A DNA stretch of 64,000 bases, taken from positions 1-64,000 of the forward strand of contig JAPPGA010000016.1 in NCBI GenBank assembly GCA_028821515.1, written 5' to 3'. This DNA comes from Gammaproteobacteria bacterium (GTDB taxonomy: Bacteria > Pseudomonadota > Gammaproteobacteria > Pseudomonadales > Azotimanducaceae). Shown one piece after another: positions 55,457-64,000 of this stretch. The notes under the pieces were generated by a model, which did not search any database, was not told the origin of the DNA, and was given only the letters and a program-made list of their open reading frames with translations. The translations under genes were made by a program, and so were the position numbers. Each line of letters starts with the position of its first letter. Position 1 is the first letter of the stretch.

Positions 55457-56511
55457 AGGAGGCTCTTGCCAGGATCGACGAGGGCTTCCTGCTGCTCCAG
55501 TTTGGCGCATCGCTGCCCAAGCAGTTGGCGTTTCTGGAAGGGATATTCGCACTGATGTCCGACGGCGTCCCGCCGCGCGACGCGTTGCGGCTGACCGCGA
55601 CCGCCGCGGCGCCGCTTGACCGCCATGTCGCGCGACATATGCTGCGAAGGTTGCGCGAGGGGCGGGCCGTGTCGAGTTCCATGGACAGGCTGTTTCGTTT
55701 CGACGTCGTGAGCGCGATCACCGCAGCCGAACAGACGGAGAACTTTACCGAGAACGGGGCGACCGTTCTGCGCCACATCCGGGGCCAGCACGAGGCGCGC
55801 TCGGGAGTGCTTCGGCAACTCGTGATGCCCGGCGTGTACATCGTTCTCGCGTGCGCGGTGTACGCCGTCTTCGCGATTCAGGTGTGGCCAAAGTTCGCCG
55901 TGGAGCTCACGCCGGATCAGTGGCCCGCGCCGGCCAGGGCCACCTATGGGACGGGACGCTTCATCTCGGACTTCTGGTGGGCGATGGCAGCGGCGGCAGC
56001 GACTGCATTCGTCGGAATCCGCCTCCTGCTGAGGCGCTGGACTGGCCGGGGCCGACGATTGCTGGACCGGGTCTGGCCGTTTACCCTGTATCGTGTGCTT
56101 CTCGCCGCCAATGCCATCGAGTCCGTAGGGACGCTGCTGGTGGCGGGTCATGATATCCGCACGGCGCTCGCGACAGTGTCGCGGCATGCGTCGCCGTATA
56201 CGCGGATGTACTTCGACATGATGCGCCGCCGGCTGCGTGACGGCCGTAACGTATCGCGGGCCCTGGATGTGGGGTTTCTCCATCGCCGGGACGTGTACCG
56301 CCTGAATCTCCTGGCCGAGCACCAGAACCTGAGGCAGGTCATGGTGAGAACGGGCGCCGCCGCCCGGGAAGGCGTTCTGGCAAATTTCAGGGTTACGGCG
56401 GGGGTGCTCAACACGGTGGGACTGACGGCCGTCGCGGCGTCCTTCGCATTATTGATTCTGTCGGTTTACATGGTCGTGACGATTCTCGTGCGCAATTTGC
56501 AGATCGGTTGA
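55453..56511 (+). CDS. Type II/IV secretion inner-membrane platform protein (PilR/GspF-like)
   Basis: LLQFGASLPKQLAFLEGIFALMSDGVPPRDAL; three large TM segments; follows ATPase with ATGA overlap. Confidence 0.9.
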   Translation: MKEALARIDEGFLLLQFGASLPKQLAFLEGIFALMSDGVPPRDALRLTATAAAPLDRHVARHMLRRLREGRAVSSSMDRLFRFDVVSAITAAEQTENFTENGATVLRHIRGQHEARSGVLRQLVMPGVYIVLACAVYAVFAIQVWPKFAVELTPDQWPAPARATYGTGRFISDFWWAMAAAAATAFVGIRLLLRRWTGRGRRLLDRVWPFTLYRVLLAANAIESVGTLLVAGHDIRTALATVSRHASPYTRMYFDMMRRRLRDGRNVSRALDVGFLHRRDVYRLNLLAEHQNLRQVMVRTGAAAREGVLANFRVTAGVLNTVGLTAVAASFALLILSVYMVVTILVRNLQIG

Positions 56512-56512
56512 C

Positions 56513-57157
56513 ATGCTCTTGCGGGCCATGACAACCAACAACAAGATGGGAGGTACCAATCCAATGATTCTCAACAGCGTTCAGACCGAGCCTGGGGCGC
56601 GGCGATTTGCTCATCGGAACAGGGGAGTGACCCTGATCGAGCTTGCCTTCGTGATCGGCATCATCGCCGTGATCCTGGTCTCGGTGATGGGCGTATACAA
56701 CATCGTCCAGCGCAACCAGACGCTCTCGGATGTCACGACCGACGTGGCCGTGATTCGCCAGGCGGTGTCCACATGGGCGCGAGGCGGGCCGATCACGTAC
56801 TCTGCGGCGGACATCAATCGAGGCTTCACCAGCCTGACGGGTTGGGACCAGCTCGCTGGATTCCTGCCCGGAAGCCTGGGTGACGAGGCGCGTGAAGTCG
56901 GGGACGAAACTGTCCTTACTGCGGCGAACTCGTGGGAATGCACGTACGAGTTGGAATTCTACGAAACCGACCGGTACAGGTGGTCTCTCAGGATCGACAA
57001 GCTTCCCACCGATGTGTTGAATGCGCTCGCCAACAGCTTGCGGGAGGGGGTCGTGGCGGATCAGGGCGAAGGCGACACCCTCCAGAGGGGACTTGAAATA
57101 ACCGAAGGAACCGCAGGCGAAAACGACAGCGCGTTGAAGCTGACCTATCGCCATTGA
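56513..57157 (+). CDS. Type IV prepilin (probable major pilin, PilS-like)
   Basis: Class III signal NRG|VTLIELAFVIGIIAVILVSVMG. Confidence 0.85.
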   Translation: MLLRAMTTNNKMGGTNPMILNSVQTEPGARRFAHRNRGVTLIELAFVIGIIAVILVSVMGVYNIVQRNQTLSDVTTDVAVIRQAVSTWARGGPITYSAADINRGFTSLTGWDQLAGFLPGSLGDEAREVGDETVLTAANSWECTYELEFYETDRYRWSLRIDKLPTDVLNALANSLREGVVADQGEGDTLQRGLEITEGTAGENDSALKLTYRH

Positions 57158-57190
57158 GGGATCACGGGCCAGCAATACTGCGACGGTGTC

Positions 57191-58006
57191 GTGCCAAATT
57201 CGCGCAGTAAGGGCGCCACTTTGCTGGAACTCGCCCTGGTTCTGGTCGTCGGCGCCGGCGTGATTTCGGGTGTCGTGTTCCTTGGGCAGGGCTGGCGCCA
57301 GAACCTCGCAACTGCTGGCGAGGCGAGCGCGGTACCAGTCCACGTGGCCACGCTGCGCAACGCGGTCGAAAACTGGTACAGGTGGGAGTATTGTCATGTC
57401 GACCCGGATAGTCCCGATGCGGTGCAGGCGCCACACTTCCCCATCGGCAGCGGGTCTACTGACCTCGCGCCTTATCTGCCGCCCGTCCCGCGCTTGCCGG
57501 ATCCCCTGGCGGGGGGCGAATACGATTGGGAGATCGTGCGCTCGGCACAGACCTACAGCGGGACACCACCGCCGCAGTTGCGCGTGTTCTGGAATCCGCC
57601 GGAGCGCTTCGACGAGCGGATCTCGCTGATCGCCCGAGACCTTGAGGCCGCCTGCGACAGCGACGGCGATGCCGGCACGTACGAGCCCTGCGGTAGCCAG
57701 CCGCGTGCGCGGCTCTTCTGGGTGGAGCTGTTGGCAGTGCGATCGGAGGAACGTTCATACGACGATCTGCGCGGGCAAGCCTGGCTTGGCCGAAATGGCA
57801 TTGAGTGCCGAGATGGCGTCCACCTACGGTTGAACGCTTTTTGCGACAGCGACGGAAACGGGCGACTGGGACCCAACGTCGATCAGGACGGTGACGGGAT
57901 GGACGACACCTGGCGACTGGATGCGGACGGCGACGGCAAACTGGACTTTGACTTGACGGACGACCTGCTGGTCGACGTCTCCGACTTTCGGTTACTGGGA
58001 TGCTGA
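57191..58006 (+). CDS. Type IV prepilin-like protein with C-terminal Ca-binding (EF-hand/dockerin-like) loops
   Basis: SKG|ATLLELALVLVVGAG; DSDGNGRLGPNVDQDGDGMDDTWRLDADGDGKLDFD. Confidence 0.8.
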   Translation: MPNSRSKGATLLELALVLVVGAGVISGVVFLGQGWRQNLATAGEASAVPVHVATLRNAVENWYRWEYCHVDPDSPDAVQAPHFPIGSGSTDLAPYLPPVPRLPDPLAGGEYDWEIVRSAQTYSGTPPPQLRVFWNPPERFDERISLIARDLEAACDSDGDAGTYEPCGSQPRARLFWVELLAVRSEERSYDDLRGQAWLGRNGIECRDGVHLRLNAFCDSDGNGRLGPNVDQDGDGMDDTWRLDADGDGKLDFDLTDDLLVDVSDFRLLGC

Positions 58007-59091
58007 GGTACACAATGGGTAGTGGAGTAACGACGAGTAGAGCCCGGCTCCGCGAACATCGGGCGGCCGGCTTCACCCTGGTCGAGATCGGCATCGTCGT
58101 GGCGCTGCTTGGATTCATCGCGGTACTCGTGGCGGATTTCTATGCGAACCAACTGAGCCTCAGACACTCCATTCAGCGTGTCGAGGGCACGGTGCGTGAC
58201 GCGCGGTCGATCATCGACGCGTCCGTTGCCTGGGCCGAGGTGAACGGGTACGAATGGCCGAACGACAGGGCGATACCCCAACCTGCGATCAGCCTGGAGA
58301 AGCTGGTCGAGGAGGGTTACCTGATCCATGTTCCCGGCATCCGGTACGAGGGGTGCGAGGGAGGCTGTCGAGGTTTTGCCATCACGGGATGGGACCGGGC
58401 GGCGGCGCGGGCATCGGTGCCGGCAACCCCCTGCATGGGGCCCCCAGACCACACGCAGTCTACGGCGTCCGGCAACTACGACGCGAACCCGGCCGCCGAC
58501 GACCTCGTCCTGTGTTTCGATGTCCGAGGCAGTAGCGATGCGCGTGCCATCGCCTCGCGCCTGCCGCAGGGCCGGCTCTTTCAGACCGCCGGGCAGATCG
58601 GGACGGATGCTTACCAGGTTGAAGCCCGGATCCTCGGCGTGGCCGCTTTTGCCGGTGGCGGTCCGGGCGGGTCCGATCCGTTCGTCCGCCGCATCGATGA
58701 AGGCCGTCCGGTGATATTCGCCGATACCGGCGGCGAACTGCAGAACATGAAACGGCTCTCCTCGATCGCCCTCGATCCATCGCAGAGGTTCGAGGATCCG
58801 TTGCCACGTGAAGCATCGGGTGTTCGTTTCCTGAACGACGGCAGTTTGATCGATCCGGCGGATGATGGGATTACGGCCGGTCTGCTCATCGATGGTAGGC
58901 TCTTCATGGGAGGGGCGAGCGAAACCGACATCTACTTCTCCCGGCGTGACCCAGTGAACGCCATATATCCGTTGCGCGGCCTGGCGAGGCGTGTCTGCCG
59001 GTTGGAGGCTGCCAACAACCTGCGACCCATAGGCGGCACCGGCGCCCGAATTGGTTTGGATGGATCATGCGACAGATTGAACAGACTATAG
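58000..59091 (+). CDS. Large prepilin-like minor pilin (PilV-like position)
   Basis: AAG|FTLVEIGIVVALLGFIAVLVADFY; about 360 aa; within pilus operon. Confidence 0.8.
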   Translation: MLRYTMGSGVTTSRARLREHRAAGFTLVEIGIVVALLGFIAVLVADFYANQLSLRHSIQRVEGTVRDARSIIDASVAWAEVNGYEWPNDRAIPQPAISLEKLVEEGYLIHVPGIRYEGCEGGCRGFAITGWDRAAARASVPATPCMGPPDHTQSTASGNYDANPAADDLVLCFDVRGSSDARAIASRLPQGRLFQTAGQIGTDAYQVEARILGVAAFAGGGPGGSDPFVRRIDEGRPVIFADTGGELQNMKRLSSIALDPSQRFEDPLPREASGVRFLNDGSLIDPADDGITAGLLIDGRLFMGGASETDIYFSRRDPVNAIYPLRGLARRVCRLEAANNLRPIGGTGARIGLDGSCDRLNRL

Positions 59092-60689
59092 CCCGGCCGA
59101 TCTATCTGGATGCGCTCGGGAAGTTTGGAGCCCTTGGCACTGCCGTCGTCCTGCTCGCCGCCTGTGCGGTCCTGTCGCCACGTACCGATCCCCGCATTCC
59201 AGAGGCGCAGACCGTTGCGGAAAGGGACATTGAGGCGAGTTACGTCACGCCGTCGCGTCCGCTGGTCCTCCTGCATGATGATCCCTACGTCGACTCCGAC
59301 CGCGTCGCGTACGCGGGTTCGGCGTGGCTGCACGAAGCTGTGGAGATCAGGGTTTCGGGGCTGCCGTTCGACCTCTGTCTCGCAAAGGCCATCGAGCAAC
59401 TGGAGGACGCCCCGTCGGTAGTTTTCGCCCATGATGTCGCCCAGCGCGATTTGCCGGTGACGCTGGACCATGAGGGAGTCTTTCGGGATTTTCTCAACCT
59501 GCTCGCCGAAGCGAGTGGCCTGGGTTGGGAAGAGAAGTCGGGCGCTCTGCACTGGATGGCGGAAGTCGCGCGCACGTTTGAGATTCACCGTGTGCCCGGT
59601 GACCTGTCCTGGTCCATGTCCACGGTCGAATCGGATCGCTCCGCGACCGTGCAGGCTGGCGGGGGCGGGGGTGGAGGGTCATCGGGCGGCGTCCGGGCAA
59701 CGCCCCAGACTGGCAGCGAGATCACTCTCAACAGCAATGCGAGTTTCTGGCAAGGCCTGGAGGAGACGCTGATCCGTCTGCTGGGTGCTGAAAACCCGGC
59801 GCCGATTATCGATCGAAGTACCGGCACCGTTGTCGTCCGGGGTCCCGCCGGCCGCGTGCGCGAGGCGGGAGGTTACATCGGTGCGATGAATCACTGGCTT
59901 GCCCGTCAGGTCCTGCTCGAAATACAGCTGGTCACGGTCACGTTGTCGGACAGCCAGAGCACCGGGATCGACTGGCAGCTGGTCTACCAGGCGGTAACCG
60001 ACCAAGGAAGCCCAGAGAGGCCGGGGTCGGTGGAGCCCGCTGGCCGTAGCGGTTTCGCGGACGCGCTGGCGCGGGCTTCTGGCATGGACGCGGCTTCCGT
60101 CGGTATCGAGTTGGGCGATGGTCATGCGTTCCATGGCACGGAGGTGGTTCTTCGCGCGCTGGCGGCCCAGGGGGAGACGAGTTTGCGAAACTCGCCGAGG
60201 GTCGTCGCGTTGAACGGTCAGGCTGCGCACATGCAGGTGCTAAACGACAGGGGCATCCTGGCCGGGGTGGACGTCACCACGCGGGAAACGGTCGCGGTCG
60301 TGACGGAAGTGGATCTGCAGCCCGGCGTCGTCTCGACAGGCATGTCGCTCACGATCGTGCCGAAGATCGTCGGTGACAGGGTCTTCCTGCATGCTGCCAT
60401 CTCGGTGAGCGACCTCGTCAGCTTGGAGTCGGCGGGGAGCGGCGACCAGTCCATTCAACTCCCGACGGTGGAACGCAGCCAATTCTTTCAGAGCGCCCGG
60501 CTGCGCAGCGGTGAAACGCTGGCCCTCGGCGGGCTGTTGGCACGCCGCGGGGCCACGGACTCTCGAGGCATCGTTCGATGGCCATGGCTGACCGCCAAAA
60601 GCAGCGAATACAGCAGCACAGAGACCGTGCTGCTCATTACCCCCACACTACTGGACCGACCTGCGCCCGACGAAGACTTGCTGTTGTGA
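59067..60689 (+). CDS. Secretin lipoprotein (PilN-like, type IVb pilus)
   Basis: Lipobox VVLLAAC; C-terminal secretin domain (VALNGQAAHMQVLNDRG...SLTIVPKIVGDRVFLHAAIS...LPTVERSQFFQSARLRSGETLALGGLLARR). Confidence 0.9.
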   Translation: MRQIEQTIARPIYLDALGKFGALGTAVVLLAACAVLSPRTDPRIPEAQTVAERDIEASYVTPSRPLVLLHDDPYVDSDRVAYAGSAWLHEAVEIRVSGLPFDLCLAKAIEQLEDAPSVVFAHDVAQRDLPVTLDHEGVFRDFLNLLAEASGLGWEEKSGALHWMAEVARTFEIHRVPGDLSWSMSTVESDRSATVQAGGGGGGGSSGGVRATPQTGSEITLNSNASFWQGLEETLIRLLGAENPAPIIDRSTGTVVVRGPAGRVREAGGYIGAMNHWLARQVLLEIQLVTVTLSDSQSTGIDWQLVYQAVTDQGSPERPGSVEPAGRSGFADALARASGMDAASVGIELGDGHAFHGTEVVLRALAAQGETSLRNSPRVVALNGQAAHMQVLNDRGILAGVDVTTRETVAVVTEVDLQPGVVSTGMSLTIVPKIVGDRVFLHAAISVSDLVSLESAGSGDQSIQLPTVERSQFFQSARLRSGETLALGGLLARRGATDSRGIVRWPWLTAKSSEYSSTETVLLITPTLLDRPAPDEDLLL

Positions 60690-62110
60690 GTCTCGTGATT
60701 GGAAGGGAGAGTTTCGCGCTTCCCGTCGTGCGGGAAACTGCGCAACTCAGCATCGGAATCGAGTCCCTGCGTTCGTCCTCCGCCACCATTGCAGCAACGG
60801 CTAGGCGGCGCGCACGTCTGATGCAGTCGGTATTCGAAGATGACGACCTTTTCGCGTGGTTCGAACCCGCCGGCAACGGGTCCCTGTACTGCGCGTTCGC
60901 GACGGAGCCCGGGTATCTGCTCGGCGAGAACGTCAGGAATTGGCTGCGGGAAGAAGTACACGCGCGCGACTTCGTGTACTGCGAAAGGATGGGCAACGAG
61001 CGGGCCGTCGTCCTGGTGATCGACGGACACGTCATCAAAGATGCCCTTGTGAGCGGATATGAACTGAATGTCGAACTGCGCCATGCTCTCACCCGACTGG
61101 ATGCAGTTGCTCCTGGCGTCTATACCGTGTTTTTTCACGGCATCGAGGTTCAGGACCTGGAACTGCCAGACCGTTCCCGCGCGGTACCTCTTGAAGACTC
61201 CGTGCTCGACTGGATGGAGGACGCGCCGGAGCCGCTCCCGGAACTCAGTCCCACCAACCGGGCGATCCGTGCCATAGATGTGGTCGCCAAGCGCCTTCGA
61301 CAACTCCGGATAGTGCGCACTGTCAGTTTGTCAGTGGGATCCCTGGTGGTAGCGGCTGCCGGGGTCTACTGGTGGCAGAATCGCGTACCGCCACCGCCGC
61401 CCGAGGACGCACCACCTCCGCCGCTCCCGATCGAACAGCTGAATGCGGAGTACAGCGATCTGTTGGGTACGCCAGACCCCGGCGAACTCATCCCGGCTAT
61501 GCATCGCGCCTATCGGCTGTTTCTGAGCGATACCCTGTTTGGCGAGTTGCTGTCCGTCAGGAAGCTGCAATGGACCCGGACCGATGGCGATCGACTCACC
61601 ATCGAGACATCCTTGCCGCCGGAAGTCCTGGGAGGACCCCGCTCCGGGCCTCGGGACGCCCTGTTGGACCAGATGCGCCGCCGCGCGGGGGTGCAAGGAT
61701 GGCGCATCGTATTTTCGGGTCTGGACGCGACCTTCTCGCTGCCTGTCGACGCCTCGAACCGGGTCGACGAACTGCGCCTGCCGCAACCTTTGGCCGAAGG
61801 CAATCCCTGGCACCGGAAACGGTTGGGCGGGGAGCTCGAGGCGCTCGGCACCGTGACGGTCAGTCCCGGGCCGCTGAACCAGGTCTACCGGGGCTTTTCG
61901 ACGCTGTTGGAATTGCAGGGCGTCGAATGGTCCACGGGAGGTACGGCGGCATGGCTTGGTGACCGGCTTGCGGGCGGTCCCCTCGTATTGGAGTCAGTGG
62001 AGTTCGAATCCGGGCGAGGCGCTGCCATGGATGGTCGAATCCAGTTCACCACGCTGTGGTGCGTGACCGAGAATGCTTCGGCACGCCGTTGCTTGCACGA
62101 GAGCGCGTAG
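60686..62110 (+). CDS. PilO-like type IVb pilus accessory protein (R64 PilO type)
   Basis: GTGA overlap with secretin; single TM (TVSLSVGSLVVAAAGVYWW), proline linker, periplasmic domain; position. Confidence 0.65.
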   Translation: MSLVIGRESFALPVVRETAQLSIGIESLRSSSATIAATARRRARLMQSVFEDDDLFAWFEPAGNGSLYCAFATEPGYLLGENVRNWLREEVHARDFVYCERMGNERAVVLVIDGHVIKDALVSGYELNVELRHALTRLDAVAPGVYTVFFHGIEVQDLELPDRSRAVPLEDSVLDWMEDAPEPLPELSPTNRAIRAIDVVAKRLRQLRIVRTVSLSVGSLVVAAAGVYWWQNRVPPPPPEDAPPPPLPIEQLNAEYSDLLGTPDPGELIPAMHRAYRLFLSDTLFGELLSVRKLQWTRTDGDRLTIETSLPPEVLGGPRSGPRDALLDQMRRRAGVQGWRIVFSGLDATFSLPVDASNRVDELRLPQPLAEGNPWHRKRLGGELEALGTVTVSPGPLNQVYRGFSTLLELQGVEWSTGGTAAWLGDRLAGGPLVLESVEFESGRGAAMDGRIQFTTLWCVTENASARRCLHESA

Positions 62111-62182
62111 CCCTTCGATCCGAGGGACAGCGCTGGCTGACTTGCGGCGGCAGGGCGACGAAGACGGCCCTGAGGACTCGAA

Positions 62183-62728
62183 TCAGCGCGACAGGTCGGC
62201 TGCTTCCGTGTTGACGGTTACCGGTAGGGATATGGACCCATCGGAATCGTCGGGCGCCGGACCTTCGTAAGCCACTGTCATCGGGGTTTCGGTGCCGGCA
62301 TCAACGAGATTGGATTCGACAGGTGCGGGTTCGCCCACTGCTGATTGCCGGGCGTCTTGGTTGCCCACGGAGCCGGGGAGTTCGACATCGACGCGTGGCG
62401 GCGGTGTATTGACCACTACTACGCGGTTGCCGCGGTAGAGGTCGGCGACGAACTGACCCCTGTACATCGCAAGAAGTGATTCGAGCGCGCCTTCAAGCGA
62501 GTCGTTTGAAATGGTGAATGCATGGGAAACCATCCGGTCTTCGCCGGCGCTCCAGACCAGGGACCATCCGTGGGAGTCCACGAGTTCCCGCACGCTCGCT
62601 GACAGGTAGCCCTCGCGAACCTCGAAATCGACCGATTCGGCGGAGGCGGCCGATGCCGCCATGACAAGTGCCAATGCGGCGACGGCGCGTGCGGTCGGCG
62701 GGCGTGACCGGGAAAGCGGGAGAGGCAT
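62183..62728 (-). CDS. TcpQ/PilL C-terminal domain-like protein
   Basis: Signal peptide; REGYLSASVRELVDSHGWSLVWSAGEDRMVSHAFTISNDSLEGALESLLAMYRGQFVADLYRGNRVVVV. Confidence 0.7.
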   Translation of the reverse strand: MPLPLSRSRPPTARAVAALALVMAASAASAESVDFEVREGYLSASVRELVDSHGWSLVWSAGEDRMVSHAFTISNDSLEGALESLLAMYRGQFVADLYRGNRVVVVNTPPPRVDVELPGSVGNQDARQSAVGEPAPVESNLVDAGTETPMTVAYEGPAPDDSDGSISLPVTVNTEAADLSR

Positions 62729-62837
62729 CAGGCATGGCTCCGGTAAGGGACGACGTAACTCTAGCAGATGGGGAGAGATGCCGTTGCGGACGAACGCAGT
62801 CGTCACGTGTGGCTTGCGGTCTGGTCTCCTGTCGTCG

Positions 62838-62880
62838 AAAAAAACACTCCCGCCCCTCGATCCTGCGAGGGGTCGGGAGT
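62838..62880 (-). terminator. Rho-independent terminator (minus strand)
   Basis: ACTCCCG(A/C)CCCCTCG...CGAGGGG(C/T)CGGGAGT stem followed by a T7 tract on the minus strand. Confidence 0.85.
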
Positions 62881-62984
62881 TGAATGTCAGTCTTTCCGCC
62901 CGATGGGCGAACCCGCCGGAGCGCTTGGCTACCGGCGCTGACGCGGGCTGTCGGGGGCGGCTGCCGAAGCTGCCGCCCTCCCGT

Positions 62985-63323
62985 TCACTCGGAGTCGTCC
63001 GAAGCCGTTAGCTGGTTGTATATCCCCATACCGACGGATGCCGCCGCGCCTGACAGGAGCGCGATCACCAAGGCGTCGAGTATGCCGTCCAGATATCCAC
63101 CGATGTATTGGACATTGTCCAGAACATCGCCATTCCCGGCCATAGCGGCCGCGACGGCGGCTACGAGGGCCGCAGTCGGATGCCCGTCATCGTTCATCAC
63201 GGCCGCCACGATTCCGAGGACGACCAGTGCTAACGGCAGGATGCCCGCTGGCATTTGGTCTCCGGCTAACCCTTGGACGAGTGCCGCAAGGACGATCAGG
63301 CCAAGCACTATCTTATTTGGCAT
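62985..63323 (-). CDS. Small hydrophobic membrane protein of unknown function (112 aa)
   Basis: Several hydrophobic segments; purine-rich GGGGAGG upstream of ATG and a strong downstream terminator. Confidence 0.7.
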   Translation of the reverse strand: MPNKIVLGLIVLAALVQGLAGDQMPAGILPLALVVLGIVAAVMNDDGHPTAALVAAVAAAMAGNGDVLDNVQYIGGYLDGILDALVIALLSGAAASVGMGIYNQLTASDDSE

Positions 63324-63514
63324 TTTGCCTCCCCTTTTTGGTTTTTCTCTTCACCATCTGCAGGCCCCTTCCCCAAGGGGACCTGGGCCGACGCCAGGTG
63401 AAGAGTCACATATACCACCTTTGGCCGGGTTGTAACAGTGCATTAGTGCAGAAAAATCTCCACCGCTCGCGTGCGAAAGGACCGGCGCATCCCCCTAGGG
63501 GATGCCCAGGACGG

Positions 63515-63907
63515 CTACCCGTCCTTGTCCAACGCCGCCACCGCCCGGAACCAGCGGTGTGCCTGCGGGAGGCAAAGGAGCGCCAGCGCGCTGGCCTGCA
63601 GCACCCTGCAAAGGACTTCCCACGGGGCAAGTTCTGCGATCGCTTCCAGGGGCGACACCGCGTTCGCGAAGCCCCAGAGCGTCACGAGCAGGATGGCGAC
63701 GATGGCGTACCGGACCCAGCCGGCGCCCCTGAACGTCACGTAGGCGAGCACCGTCCACAGCATGATGAAGAAGACCTGGCCACCGTTGCTGACGACCTGT
63801 TCGGGCCAGGCAATCCAGACCACGAGCAGGACTACGGCCGATGCGAACAGCGCCCCCGCTGCTATTGAAATTACCCTCGGACGGGCGGGTAGCCTGACTT
63901 CAGTCAC
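63515..63907 (-). CDS. Predicted 4-TM membrane protein (130 aa)
   Basis: Four hydrophobic segments; no recognised family. Confidence 0.6.
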   Translation of the reverse strand: MTEVRLPARPRVISIAAGALFASAVVLLVVWIAWPEQVVSNGGQVFFIMLWTVLAYVTFRGAGWVRYAIVAILLVTLWGFANAVSPLEAIAELAPWEVLCRVLQASALALLCLPQAHRWFRAVAALDKDG

Positions 63908-64000
63908 TGCCGTCCTGAATCAAGAACCTTGACCGTGCATGATCGTAACGCGACTCCCCCTATTGGACCACTGCGGCGCGGTCAATCCCTGCGGGGCGTT

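Noticed and set aside
63487-63505. Palindrome GCATCCCCCTAGGGGATGC as a terminator for the 130-aa protein gene
   Set aside because: No following T-tract on the minus strand; it may be a hairpin but is not a convincing terminator.

Overview
This GC-rich, gammaproteobacterial-looking window is mostly read with good confidence. The left half is dense housekeeping. A minus-strand run reads priA, SPOR protein, hslV, hslU, DUF971, ubiE, ubiB, tatA, tatB, tatC. It is followed by bolA, a tesA-like gene with a divergent YbbA/YbbP-type ABC exporter, a complete ccmABCDEFGHI cytochrome c maturation operon, smc-zipA-ligA, a lytic transglycosylase-like lipoprotein, a DinG-type helicase, a MATE transporter, an SDR and uvrB. 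From about 35 to 53 kb lies an accessory catabolic stretch: nucleoside hydrolase, MaoC-like protein, alpha/beta hydrolase, MerR regulator, acyl-CoA ligase, sulfatase, two serine beta-lactamase-like hydrolases (one with an apparent frameshift), DUF4097-like repeat protein, nitroreductase, YceH, TypA/BipA, VOC protein, enolase-superfamily protein and EamA transporter. From about 53 to 62.7 kb is a compact type IVb/thin-pilus-like locus (PilP, PilQ, PilR, three prepilin-like proteins, PilN secretin, PilO, and a convergent TcpQ/PilL-C-like gene). One of its pseudopilins ends in Ca-binding EF-hand/dockerin-like loops. The most unusual non-coding signals are an AT-rich operator island beside the MerR gene with 11-bp phased TTTTGTA repeats and a possible adjacent small RNA, plus several short dispersed palindromic repeat families. 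I found no tRNA, rRNA or CRISPR array. All assignments come from reading motifs by eye; no database search was run.
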